Of a stretch of DNA of 64,000 nucleotides, positions 1 through 13,400 are shown one piece after another. Where the stretch lies: positions 434,001 through 498,000 of the forward strand of contig JAPTHN010000157.1 in assembly GCA_026936325.1 (NCBI GenBank), given 5' to 3'. This stretch comes from Platynereis dumerilii (Eukaryota; Annelida; Polychaeta; Phyllodocida; Nereididae). The position numbers and the translations under genes were made by a program. The first letter of the stretch is position 1, and every line of letters begins with the position of its first letter. The notes under the pieces are model-generated. The model worked only from the letters and a program-made list of their open reading frames with translations. It searched no databases and was not told the origin of the DNA.

Positions 1-1354
1 CCTGCACTTAATGACTTATTAAAAGCTTAAGTAATGAAAATAGCATGTAGAACACTAGAACATATTGATTTAGCTGTCTTTGATAATTCATCATGTCCTT
101 GACTATTTTTTATCTTCAAACCCTTTATTAACCGTTCTATTTCATGATGTGTTGTAGGAAACGAAAAAACAGCTTTCATTTACCCTTTCAGTGATATTGG
201 AAGTTGGATCAAATGTGGGAACCTGCTCTTCTATTTTTTCTGACATACATTCACCAATCTCGCTTTAATATTTGGCAAATGTGTTCTGATTATCTTCTGA
301 TCACTTACTTTTATGCCATCTATCATGATTTCATCAGACAAATTGCTCTCATTCCTTCCCTTTTTAAAATTTAAATATGCAAGTGAGGGGTAAAGGCGAG
401 TACTTGCATAAATAACCATTTTTAATAATATGGTTTACCTCAGATTGAAGAAATGATGTGAATAGCAATCCTAAGGTGGGGAGCACCCTTTCATAGAAAT
501 GAAACTTTTATGATCATAAAGGGTCGGGTCAAAATTTTAATTTTTGATAAACTTTCACAAAAACCAATAAATTGACTTCAAATAGTTTTTCAAGTTATAG
601 AGATATTTAAAATATTATAATTCCTGGGGAGTATCATTATTATTGAGCATAAAGAAATATGGTTGCTATGACAACATCAGTGAGCTGCAACTTGTCAAAT
701 TCCAATATGATCAATATTTTTTTAATGAAAAAGTGTCTTTTGTTACCATGGTTACCAAAAATGTATACTGCAAAAGAAAGATATTTTCGCAATCTCTAAA
801 ATGGAGGGACATATGTGTAGTTACTCTTGAGTCCTCTTATAACTATACATATGAGCACTTACATAATGTATATTAACAGGTCATAAAATTCACAACTTCA
901 GGCTTTTTAGTAGTCACATTGCATCTATTTTCAATAACATCTGCATTTAGTGCTTTAAAACATGAATAAATTTAAATACATCGAAAATGTATCAAAATTT
1001 AATAACTCTACATAATCATAGTTGGAGGTGCCATGGGTCCAACTGAAAACAAGTCACTGAATCATCTTAGCTACCCACATTAAATAGAAGTACTTTAACC
1101 TTTTTAAAAAAATTAATTTGAATATTCGGAGTGAGTACTAACCAGGCATCACAAATATATCAATTATTTAAAAAATGTTCTACTGCAAATTAAAAAAGTC
1201 ATTTGAGAAATATCACAAAAAATCAGACAGCCTGACAAATGCAAATGCTAATATATTTTGCCCATTTAAAGCCTGAACTTTTACAAAATTTTATTGGAAG
1301 TTGTCAGCTTCAGATGTCAATGTTTACTTTTACGTATTTTATCTTTTGTTAAAG
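1..1354. other. No exon recognised (upstream intron)
   Basis: AT-rich sequence left of the first visible exon. An Ig first half with its cysteine and tryptophan is expected upstream, but I find no convincing one here. The short plus-strand frame at 643-876 has no Ig features and no good splice borders. Confidence 0.5.
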
Positions 1355-1470
1355 GAGAGTGACTGATGATGACAGCGGATCCTACCAATGTCAAATCACA
1401 AATAAGAAAGACATTTTGACTTCCCTGACAGCTGCACAGCAATTGCAGTTGAGTGTTGTACCATTAACAT
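1355..1470 (+). CDS. Receptor exon A: C-terminal half of Ig domain
   Basis: Begins after ...ttttgttaaag and ends at a strong gtaagt donor. It encodes RVTDDDSGSYQCQITNKK and then an L-Q-L-S-V-V strand. DxGxYxC is the hallmark F strand of an immunoglobulin domain, and its cysteine would pair with one in an exon left of the window. It enters in phase 2 and leaves in phase 1. A second AG three bases further on (1356-1357) would serve equally well and remove one residue. Confidence 0.88.
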
Positions 1471-4400
1471 GTAAGTGTTTCACTTCTGTTGTATTTTCAT
1501 TCTAGAATTTATGTAATGCTTATTGATGATTTTCTTTTGGCTCGATGCTGGTGTCCTTTCCAGGATGAAATTTCTTCAAAATGGTTAACTGCCTTTTATA
1601 GCAGGTCATAACAAAGGAGCAGCTGCGTGCCAATTCTATCTTTTTCACTTTGAGGTTTACCTTGCCATTTAACGGCCATGCATCATGTGATATTCAATGA
1701 GGTAGTGAATGAACATTTTGATGGAAAGCCAATACATTTTTTCCCCGTATGATATATAAACTTTGAATATGTAAACTATTAACCGTGAAATTGTAAACTG
1801 TATATCAACCATAGTACGGAACAAAAAATACAGGACTAAAGATTTGATTAATAAGCCATTTTAATCTCGTCTGTTTTCTTTGAAACGAAGAGCTAAATAT
1901 TGTCATTACTCGATTGCCGTCGTCGGCATCCCGGTTAAGGTTTGTGCAAGTGTCCCTTTGTGACTTACTTTTTAACTTTTAGAGTTATGAAATTTGTTAC
2001 AGGTATTGGCCTGTGGATATGGGGAACATTTTGAGAAATCCAAGATGGCTGCCATTTTGTGGCTGCCATTTTGTGCAGCCATCTTTCTTCACTCTTGACT
2101 GTAACTTTAATATTACGCTCAGAGTGATGAAATTTGGTACAGATATTGGCCTGTGCGTATGGATTAGGAAGAAGTCAAGAATTCCAAGAAGCCCACCATC
2201 GTGTGGCGGCCATTTTGGCAACCATCTTCCTTTATTCTTCAATGGCCAACTGTGCCCTTAAATTGTCGCTTATGCTAGTGTCTCATGAGAGTGGTTAAGT
2301 GACGGCGAAGTTGTAGAGGTGCCAAGAACTTCAGTTTCGCCAACTTTCGGCGTTTCAAGCCATTTTTGGACAATTATATAATCAATTAAAGGTTATTCAT
2401 CGTCGTAGATTGATCCTAGGACGACGAGGCACTCGTTTTCTACGCCGAATCGCTCGTAATTACGGACGAGGCAAGAAGAGACTTGTGTCGGCGAGTTGTC
2501 AGTAGCCTCGGCGCAGTTCCATTGCTTCAATGTTAAAATAGATTCGCCCAAGGAGTCTCTTTCTTCGCCCTAGCATGCTCTTGCTTCGCCCTAGCATCCT
2601 CTTACTTCGTCCTAATCTTCAATTACGCCCAAGCAAATACCTGTTACGGTGAAGCAAGTAGCTGTTTCGGCGTTTCAACAGCCTGTTTGCATCGGCGAGT
2701 TGTTCTCTTTTTTCGCCGAAGTTCCATTGACTCAATGATAAGTAGCCTCGCCCAAGCACTCTCTAGCTTCGCCCAACCTGCCTCTAACTTCGCCCAAGCT
2801 GTCTCTAACTTCGCCCAATCATTTTGGGGGTCTTTCAGGTCTTTTGCATGGTGGCTTCTTGCTTCGTAAAGATTCAACAGGTTGAATCTTTCGTGAAGCA
2901 AGTTCTTGCCTCACCATAAGGTCACGTGACTTCTAGGAACTTCTGGCGTGGAAGTTTAAGATGCGCCGTAGACGAAAATATCGTCGCCGAATTGTTGAAT
3001 CTAGCTTAAGAACCTCCCACTTTCCTGGAAAAGAAAGAAGCGCCGCGACAAGAACCCTCTGTTACGTCTCCGTGTGATCTAGGCATTAGAGTAATGAAAT
3101 CTGGTACATATATCGGCGTGTGGGTATTGATTGGTAACATATCGAGAAATCCATGATGGTGGCCATTTTGACAGAAATAGTGACATAAAACTGAACTGTA
3201 GCTCTCTGCTCACTGATTCATATTTTTTAATATCTTGAAAATATTATTGACCAGCAACTTCATTGTGGCGATCTTCGGGACTCATCATTTGACTGGCTGA
3301 ACATGTAGTAAAAAAACTTATTTCATAGAAAGGTTACAGCCCCATCAGCATGTTGTAAAACTATATTGATCATTTTCAAAATTATTCAATTACAGGTCTA
3401 CCCTTGCCCGACTTCGAAGGTACAAATATCGAATTAACCAAAACATGTTTGACTGTGTCTTGGAAGACAATGATTTCTCATGGATGCCAAGACTACACTC
3501 CAGCAGTTGAAGTGGGCATACAAGTCAATGCTGAAAATGAGGCAGTGAAATTTCAACATGAGAACTCGATATCCATTTATGAGGTATATAGTACAAATAT
3601 ATATTTATTTCATAAGGAACAGATATTTTTCCATATTTTTTTCTTATAATTAAATTAATTTATTATTTTTATATTTCTTTCAAGTGACTAATTGATCAGT
3701 ACTCAGCTCATTAATAGAAACTATGAGTACATCCAACACCATGACATTTTGCCTTGTAGCTCAGCTCCTGTTGCACATGGAGCTTTGGTTGATGGCTTGT
3801 CTGATACCCCTATTACCTGGCCTCATCCCTGTTTAACAATGAAATAGCTGAGATGTAATGGTATGGCTACATAAGCTGCTAAAGTGTCAAATTTGTAAAT
3901 CAGACTTTATGGAATTGCCTAGTATGAGTTTCAATGGCCTGTATTCTCACTGTCCAGTGTCCAAGTAGTATTTCAAGCCTGACTGATTGGTCTGGGATAA
4001 GTCAGTTGTCCTCCAAATCAAAAAGTTACATATAAAACAATGAGAAATATACTGTTCTTCTTTTGTGAGCAGAGCTTAGCTCTAAGTTTGATTGGTTGAT
4101 AGGATTAGCAGTTTTAAGACACCTAACACTAACAGTCACTGTCCATTCCAGACACCAATGAGACACGTCACTGGCTTTGTAATAGGTTTTATGTAATTTA
4201 AATGATATATTTGCCATGCAATTCATTTCCTCCACCAAATTGATCACATGCGCTGTATTTGCTGCGTTTCACTGTTCTACTGCGGAAACTCTTTATTGAA
4301 ATTGCAGTAAATAGGTTTCAGTGCCAAAAGGTGCAAATCAGCACTGTATTCCTTTTTGCTTTGGGCAAGGATGATGCACTGAATATAGGCTTCAGCTCTA

Positions 4401-7400
4401 GGAGGCAGTGCATGGTTATTAATTACAGTCATATTTAACGGTTATGATAGGATAATAAGAAGGATCTTTCCGTATTCAATATATTTAGTCCAAAATTTGA
4501 GCCTGACCGACAAACACAATGCAAACACAGAAGAAAATGGAATTTTTGTCATCCAGCAAAGTTAATATTCGCGTAGCGAAACTTAGCACAAGACGTCTAT
4601 CTCATGGAAGACTCAGATATAGCAAATTTTGCAATTTTCAGCAGACCTCAAATTCTGAAAACTAAACAAATCAGCAGATAACTTCTGTTTCCCGTCGCTG
4701 ATTGTATTGAGAGTTATATCATTGTGTTCAGCTTGGTGTTGTGATCGTGCAGAAACATAAATGATGTTTAAAAAATGTAGAATTTATTTAATAAAGTAAT
4801 TTTGACTGATTATTCCAGGAAGCTGCAAGGCAGTGGCTTCATTATTTTAAATTCCATACTAGGTCAAAGTGTTTTGACTGAAGCCGACTCTGTGAATCTG
4901 CCATTAATCTAGTGGAAGACTCAGTCAAAGCTATGTTTTGGCTGAGTCATCCCATAGCTTTGACTGAGTCTTCCACTAGAAAATGGAGGATGAACCAGCC
5001 AAAACATTACTTTGACTGAGTCTTCCACTAGACTTGTGCAGATTCATAGAGTCGGCTTCAGTCAAACCACTTTGACCTTTTTAGCTTGCACAACAAACAA
5101 CTTTTTGGATGGAAAAAGTCAATGGAAGACTCAGTCAAAGCAGGTTTAACTGTTTTTTACCTCAAAAGTTCCCATTGTGCAACTCAGATTTTGTTATGGA
5201 AGACTCAGTCAAACCACTGGAACCTAGTTTACTAAAGACAAACCTTTCTATTTTTTTGAGTGATGCATAAGCATAAAAGGTTAAATCAACTTGTATGTTG
5301 ACATGACTGATTGTCCACTTTCATTGTATCACGGAAAACTATGTCAAATCAGTTGGGCTGAATCAGATGAGCCATGAAAGATGTCAGTTTTTCATGGAAA
5401 ATTGCTATAAAACAGAGGGAAAATGTCCCAAAATACCGAGAGTTTGAAGGAGTAGTGTATGGTAATAAATGGAACCATTGGGCTTATTTCTATTGCCATT
5501 TGGTGCTAGAAATCCTCGAGATTATTTTTCAGATATATTTCAAAATTCAGTCAAATTGATTTGACTGAGTCTTCCTTGAGATAGACGAAGAAAGGTTTAA
5601 AAAATCTGTGCAGTGATGGTCTCAACATCAATGGTCGACAGCAGGAAATTAGGTCAAGTGGGACCAGCTTCTTATCAATGATTTAGTTTCGAATTTAACA
5701 AAACATGACAATGTCATATTCATGTTCAAAAGTGTCTTAAAAATTCAATTTTCGCCATTAATATTCCCTGTTTCTATTATTTTTATGGAATAGTTCATTA
5801 TAAGCCTTGACAAGCTAAATTAAATTATTTTAAAACATGTGATTCATTTCATTTCAAAACAGACAACAAGAAAACATTACAAAATTAAGGTTACATAATC
5901 TTTGTCAATTGATGATTATGTAACAGTGAGCAATTAATCTACATGCAGATCATGTTTTTGTTTTTGTTATCACTATTATGTAATATCAACAATCTAGCAT
6001 AGACTTTAATTTGGCAGCTTTCAGTGTAGTCTCCCTTTTTACTATTTAGCTGATTATCTATCAATTCTATTCATTCTTAATCCTATTTATTTGCTATCCT
6101 ATCTATCTATCTATCTATCTATCTGTATCTGTCTATATATATATATATATATTCTATTTTTGATCTATTTTATTTTTCTTATAGTTTCTAATCTAAATTT
6201 CTCTCTATTTTTCTATATATCCGTCTTTCAATTTCTTTGAAACAGTAACATAACTGCCTTTCATACATTGAATATGAAATACATTTAATGAAAGTTATGG
6301 TAAAACCATAAGTGCTAAAAAAACTTTTTAAGAGTTGCGCGAATTTCATGGTTGTGCCATTTACATATTACTTATTGGTGATTTACAACATAGGCAGTAC
6401 AGCAGCCATGTATATTTTCATTTTTTGGCTTGTTCACGAATCGCTGGAGGTGTTTAAATGAGTTTGTATGAGTTTGTGAACATGAAAACATGAACATCAG
6501 AGCTTGTGAAAATGTAATGACTAACATTATGTGATTTACTATTCATTCATGCACTGGCCAATAGTTGTGTGCATTTGTAGTAAATCGTTTCGCTTGCTTG
6601 GCCAGATCTGCTCTTGATGGTCAGCACACACACTCTTCACACACCTATAACCCTCTGTACACACTAAGTATGTTGTTTGGGGGCATCCATGTGATTGATT
6701 TTGTTTCAGTTGATTTGCTCAGCAATTTGATGCTGGATATATAGATAACATATAAATATATCCATGAATCACACCATCAAAGGCACAACTACATATACGT
6801 GATGTGTGTGTCAAATTTCATCCAGATGCATGCAACCGTGGCCAAGTTTTGGGCCAGAATTTTTTGTATTTTCCTCAGTAATACAACAACCATCACTCAA
6901 ACCATCAAAAGGCACAACTAGACCATAGAGGCCTGTCTGCACCAAATTTCGTCCATGTTCAAGAGGGGCTGAGTCTTGGTCCAGAAATGATCTTTCCCTC
7001 CGCCCCCAGGATGCCACAGTTTGTTCACTTTTAGCCACACTCAACATGGGCTTTTATTTTCAGGAGCATGTGGAAGTTATGGGAAGCTTCAACATCGACA
7101 AAATCCATGAAATCTGCCTATTCTTCAAAAAGTATCCAAGGAAAACGTTTTGCAGAACAACTATGAGAAAATCTGCAGCAGACCATGAGCCATTGAATGA
7201 CAAACGTAAATCAAATATAACTTTATTATTTTATTTTGTTGATGGCAGAAGCAAGCATTACAATTATCGCATAAATCCGCAGGACAGCTGCCTGTATAAA
7301 AATCTGAATAGATTGTACAAGTATACTGCAATTAAATTCAGGCAAATGACTGAAGAATTTAAGCAGAAAGCCTCATAAAACCAATTGAAATGAAGTACTC

Positions 7401-10400
7401 TTTGGATAGTTCATCTCATATAAGTTTATGTAAATCAGTATCATAGACTGTTTGTAGTGAATTTTAGAAACACACAAATTTATTAATTATTATCGAGAAG
7501 TTTATTGCAATTGACATATGTATTTCTTAAAAACAATTTGAAAATATACCTTCACATTGAATTTTTAAATATTGGGTGCAAATAATAGTATTGGACACAA
7601 TTGTGATGGCACGGCCTACATATTACAATCTTTCTCATCTGCCATTTCCTTCATAAAGTTTGGATTTATAGAATGTATTGTTTTATAAAGTTAACATGCT
7701 ACAGCCTTGATACGACGGATATGTAGTGTTTTATTATCGTTTTCATAGCTTTGTGTTTTTCAAATTTGTACTTTGCTTTATCTCAAAACCGTGATGTCAC
7801 AGATTTAGTTGCATAACTTCGTATATTACAAGCACATATTTCAAGAAACTGACCAAATGCATTGACACATGGATTATGTATGTTTAGCTTGTTTGGCTTT
7901 TATACCAGCACTGGTTGATAGATGCTTCAATTAACTGTAACTGAATCAAACAGACTACTTATCCTCAAAGGACAGTTAGGGGCCATTCAGAATTTACCAC
8001 TGGGGGGGGGGATGGGAGTTTTGCCAGAACTTCCCGTCAAAATTTGATACCCCCCTTGAATTTCATGCAGACTTTTATTACCCCACTCTCAGGTTTCATG
8101 TATATATCTACTATGCATATTTTTACTATCCCCCTCAAAGTACAAAGCTATACACACATACAATACATACTGTTATACTTGTGCGGGGGGGGGGGTTGGT
8201 CTAGTGGTAGCTTAATGGACTGCCAATCGCTTGGTCTAGGGTTCGAATCCAGCTCTTACCGGGTCACCTGTGCCTATGTTGGACGGCTGTTTCAATTATG
8301 CTTCGCCTCATTGTCGTGTCCTCCCCCTGTCCTAATTAGCCTACCAAGTGCATAAACACAGAATGTAAAGCCCCAATCATCCATCCATCCATCCATAACG
8401 ATCCGTTATGCTTGTGCCCTTGGACAGTCATGTGTACAGATTCGCGGACTTTGTCGCATAAAAATTGCCGATAAACTGAGTGCATGTGCATTCTGGACCT
8501 TTTGTTTTTTCTAAAATTTTTTACCCCCCTTGGACATGTCAAAAATTAGTACCCCCTCGAAAAATGTCTGAAAAGTTGGTGCCCCCTCAGGCAAAACTCC
8601 CACCTCCCCTAGCCATAAATTCTGAATGGTCCTTTACCGTGACTGACAACAAATTTCTGAAAATTATTTGAAATTGTGATAACTAGCGTCTTGTGAGAAA
8701 CAGTGACACACAAATAAAAATTGCCGATAAACTGAATGCATGTGCATTCTGGACCTTTTTGTTTTTTCTAAAAATTTTTACCCCCCTTGGACATGTCAAA
8801 AATTAGTACCCTCTCGAAAAATGTCTGAAAAGTTGGTGCCCCCTCAGGCAAAACTCCCACCTCCCCTAGCCATAAATTCTGAATGGTCCTTTACCATGAC
8901 TGACAACAAATTTCTGAAAATTGTTTGAAATTGTGATAACTAGTGTCTTGTGAGAAACAGTGACACACTTGTTTGCAAAACATTGAGGCTCTTCTGGGGA
9001 GGTGCAACACTCGGCTTAGACAGAAGTTGTTTGTTGTGGTTGTACAAAAAAAGAAACATTGCCTGACAGTTTTAGATTCCTTTGTCAAGAACTGTGATGT
9101 CAAACTCTAAACTGATATGTCACAAGATTGGACCAATCACATTCACTGATACCTTCTGATGTCACGGTTTAACTGCAAAACGAAGTTTTCAGAAAAACAC
9201 ACAGCTATGAAAACGATAATAAGCCACTAAGCACCTGCCTCTCACATCTGCACTATGCCGAATGTAGCCGAATCGTTCTAGATCTTTTGCGTGACGCATT
9301 GCTCCCTCGCTGTTGCAATTGCAGCAAGTCACTGTAGTCCACTGTTCATTCAGACACTTTTCATTTTAGATGAAAAATTGTTTTATTTACTATGCTGAGT
9401 TAAACCATGGACAAACATGGGTGCGGAACCGATAGTAGATATAATCACAGTGATTGTTTATGTTACGCATTTGAGATTTCATCATGTTGCATCCTAACTG
9501 TTAAAGAAACTGCTTGAATTTTACTGGACATTGAGATGAGATGAAATGATAACTGGTTCCAGGATAACGCATTCAATGACACAATATCAACAACAGTTTA
9601 TCAAACCCCTCATACCCCACATGAGGCCACACGAAGCAACAAGTACTAAATAAATCATATGTATTCTGTGAAGTATCTATTTATAACCAGGTCCACTTGT
9701 ATAGCCTTTAGAGTGCACACTGTTTATAGTGCACATCAGTACGGAGAAGTAAATATATAACAAAAAAGATGAAATATTTGTGATTTTTAGGTTCCATGTT
9801 AATGTTAATGAATGATTTATGTGATATAACTGGTGTTGAGCAGAGCACAAGGAGTTGTGTGATCTATGTAAAACCGACAAACATTTCTCTGTCCCTTAGG
9901 GCTGGATCACTGCTATATGCCTCCTAGTGGGGCATAATAATTAGCTGATGAGTTAATGTTAATCAAGCAAGTGTCATGATGGTAGGAGCAGGAATCTCAG
10001 TAGTAGAGCCTCAGGAAGTTGGATGGTTCATGAATACTCGTTTCTTCAAGCAGAATTACGCATCTTCTAATATCTTTCAGTGTACAACATGAAGTTTGCT
10101 GGTGTTATCGCTGGTTGCACTGTTCTTGGTTGCATTGGTGTGGCAGTCGCTGTTGGCTCAATAACTGTGATAATAACAAGTGAGCAAGAAATGTGTTTTT
10201 GGAATTTAAATTATCATAAATTTAAATTGATCTCATACGGTGTGATGTAAACTCAACTCCACTCTTAAAATGTTTCTAAGAAACCTTGGAAGATGTACAA
10301 AGTTTTTTTAGTTGAGATTTAAATACAAATGCTTTCCACAAACATTTGGTTTAAATTTTAATTTTCTAACTGAGGATTGGATGAGATTTAACTTTATAGA

Positions 10401-13400
10401 TATTATCATATTGATTTTTTTTTCGTCCTTGAACTTTCAGAATATAAAGGAAGGTAGGTCTATTTCCATCATTCAACTTAAGACCTGTTACATAATATTA
10501 TTATTATTAATATCAAATTGCAAAACTATGGTTAACATTCACCAATAAAATCCAGTATCTCTCTCTATGGATATGGCAATACACTCTTGATCAAAATGCT
10601 GGAATAATTTGGATTTTCAATGTGTCAGGATTTCAAAGTTCTAAAATTGGTGATTGAATGTGTGGAATTGCAAAGATTTTTTCCTCAGACATTAGATTTT
10701 TGTATAAATGATATCATAAACCATTTTTAGTTGCAGAGAATTATTTGAAAATTTTCTTTGGGTGACACGAAAAAATTGATCATTTTTAGTAAAAAATCAT
10801 CAAAAATCACATAGTGGCTCAACAACACAGACATAAAATTTAAACATGCGCAAAAAATTCCAACTTAATCTTGATTTGTACAACCAAAAAACACAAAAAA
10901 ACACAACAATATCATGCTGAATGTCACATTTGTGACCTCAGCCTTCACTTGACCTGACATGGATACCGCCAATCTGTTGTTTGCTTCTTTTTGCCCAATA
11001 TGGCCATTCTTTGGTGAAAGTCATCTGCACCTGGTCCAGTGTAGTTGGCTGGGCCTCCGTCTTGTGTGCCGAATGGTCAAAGATGTCCCTACAATGTTAT
11101 TTAGGTTTATATCAGGCGAAGTTGTCAATAACAGCAAATTCTCAATTTCTTAATTTTCACGGTTTAGAAGGATTTGTGGCACCCTACAAGCCTGAGCATT
11201 TCCAAAAATGAATCAAATGTTTCAAATGAGGTGTTCTCTACACTGAAGTACCATTTCCTTTTCTAGGAAACTTAGATAGGAGACTGCCGGGACGTTTCTA
11301 TACCACACTACCAGACACAAATTTCCGTCATAATGGATGACACACAAAACAAGCATTAAACCGCCACCCTGAGCCCTTGTGGCCATGAGGCAGTTTTTGG
11401 ACAGTATCTGGCCACCTTCCCATCACACAAAAATTTCTCCATAAGCTCTGTGAAACATGTACTAGGATATACTAACTGAGATGGAATTTACTTATAAAAT
11501 TTGCAAAATATTCTAGCATTTTTGTTAAGAGTGTGCACTTGTTGGAAGAGGCAATGATACCTCAGTGCAGGGAACACTTCAGTTGAAACATTTTATTCAT
11601 TTTTGGCAATACTCAAGCTTGTAGGGCGCCACAAATCCTTCTAAACCGTGAAAATTGAGAAAATTGAGAATTTGCTGTTATTGGCAACTTCACCTGATAT
11701 GAACCTATATAACATTATAGGGACATCTTTGACCATTCTGCACACAAGATGGAGGTCCAGCCAACTACTCTGGCCCAGGTGCAAGTGACTTTCACTGAAG
11801 AATGGCCATATCGGTCAAAAAGAAGCAAAAAACAGGTTGGCGGACTCCATGTCAAGTTAAGTGAAGGCTGAGGTCACAAATGTGACATTCAGCATGATAT
11901 TGTTATGTTTATTGGTTGTACACATCAAGATTAAGTTGGCATTTTTTGCGTATGCTGAAATTTTATGTCTGTGTTGTTGAGCCACTATGCGATTTTTGAT
12001 GATTTTTTACTAAAAATGATCAATTTTTCTGGGTCACCCAAAGAAAGTTTTCAAATAATTCTTAGCAACTAAAAATGGTTTATAATATCATTTATACATA
12101 AATCTAATGTCTGAGGAAAAAATCTTTGCAATTCCACACATTCAATCACCAATTTTAGAACTTTGAAATCCTGTCACATTGAAAATCCAAATTATTCCAG
12201 CATTTTGATCAAGAGTGTAAGTTAGAGGTCATGCTGGATCTTCATTATTGATTTGTCATTAGCTTTTGTTCTCATTTCCTCTTTTTTAGATTTACATGGA
12301 TTACTTGTCACGTATATAAGTATGCTTTAATGTGTCATTTACTTTCGTATTGATTTTTCATTTTCAGAAACAATCAGGTTAACCACACACAGGAAGGTAA
12401 AACCTTAATTATTTTTGAAACCACAAGTTTAATTCCTATGAAAGGAAATTAGTTCTACAGGAATGTTTTAGGGGGTAAAACACTTGATTAAAAAAGAAAT
12501 TTGCTTATATACCTTGAAAATACCCAGGCTCACATCCACTGATTATTTGTTGCTCATGCCGCCTAACCCTTTTTCCCCAACAACTTCCATTTTTCCTCCT
12601 CATAGGCAGCATAGAATTTCACACTTTATTTCACAGAGGAAGGGTTGGATTTTTTTCATTGAAAAAAAATGTGTTTTTGCAGTAAAATAAAAATGACCAA
12701 GAATAGTTTGGGTGTAGTGAATTATAGTCATTCCCTCTTATTTTGTATGAAATATAAAGATACAACAAAATGCTAGTCAAGCAAAAAAAGTCTTAATATA
12801 TTTCTAGAGTATAAGTTACTTATGAAAGAATAGGTAGGCCTGCTAATATGACCCAATAATGTAATTACTAAATGGCTTTTATTTTTATTTTAATTTAAGG
12901 TTTTCCTTCGGATATTTTAGGCCAATATGAAAATCTGCATACTGAGACAGAGGTGAGTGTTTTTTCATTTATTTATGGAAACAATGCGAAATTTAAATCA
13001 AGTATAGCATCATTATCATATTATATTTATCGACCTTTCCACCCTATTTCTCTTTGTCCCAAATTTTTTCTCCAAACTTTTTATTGAACAAACCTGAAAA
13101 CAAAAATGAATTTCGAGAAATAATTTAGATAATTACAATTTTGAGTTTTTAAGATTTATTTTTTGCCTTTAGGTGGTCCCGTCTTCATGCCTTGGAATTT
13201 ATATATAAGAATTTTACAAGATGATAAATTATCATCCAGATACAATGTGTCATTAGGGTGTGTCAATTTTAACTTTTTTCGCAAATCCAAAAAGGCCTAG
13301 TGGCAAAAAGATGGTATCCTACTCGTGAAATCCAAATCTGCTCTCGAAATTGCTTCTATTCTTGTCATGAAATTGTAACTATAGATTAAATCTATGATAT

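Larger units (their letters stand above)
1981..3185. repeat. 140-bp tandem repeat split by a GC-richer block
   Basis: Three diverged units share the pattern atgaaat-tggtacagatattggcctgtg followed by a gccattttg core, at about 1983, 2123 and 3091. The first two are adjacent with a period near 140. The third is separated from them by about 850 bases of CpG-richer DNA (2240-3080) unlike its surroundings, which suggests an insertion into the array. The block has no clear terminal repeats. Confidence 0.65.
7731..9222. mobile_element. TIR element (outer of a nest)
   Basis: Left end TTATTATCGTTTTCATAGCT (from 7731) is inverted at 9203-9222, with diverged similarity running further in (gtgatgtcac near 7792; its inverse near 9160). 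The inner part is filled with another TIR element and a SINE. A related copy of the right arm is at about 40637-40880. Confidence 0.65.

Noticed and set aside
643-876. First half of the Ig domain
   Set aside because: The 77-residue frame lacks the Cys/Trp spacing of an Ig fold and has no suitable phase-2 donor.
2644-2901. Coiled-coil protein with WAKLE heptads on the minus strand
   Set aside because: It is the translation of a 21-bp minisatellite; the heptad comes from the period.
7046-7063. Methionine start just before receptor exon C
   Set aside because: The ATG at 7046 precedes a polypyrimidine tract and AG at 7062-7063. The reading makes sense as an acceptor-started exon in phase with its neighbours.
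8190-8260. Functional tRNA gene
   Set aside because: A and B boxes are present but no acceptor or anticodon stems form, and the unit has a SINE tail.
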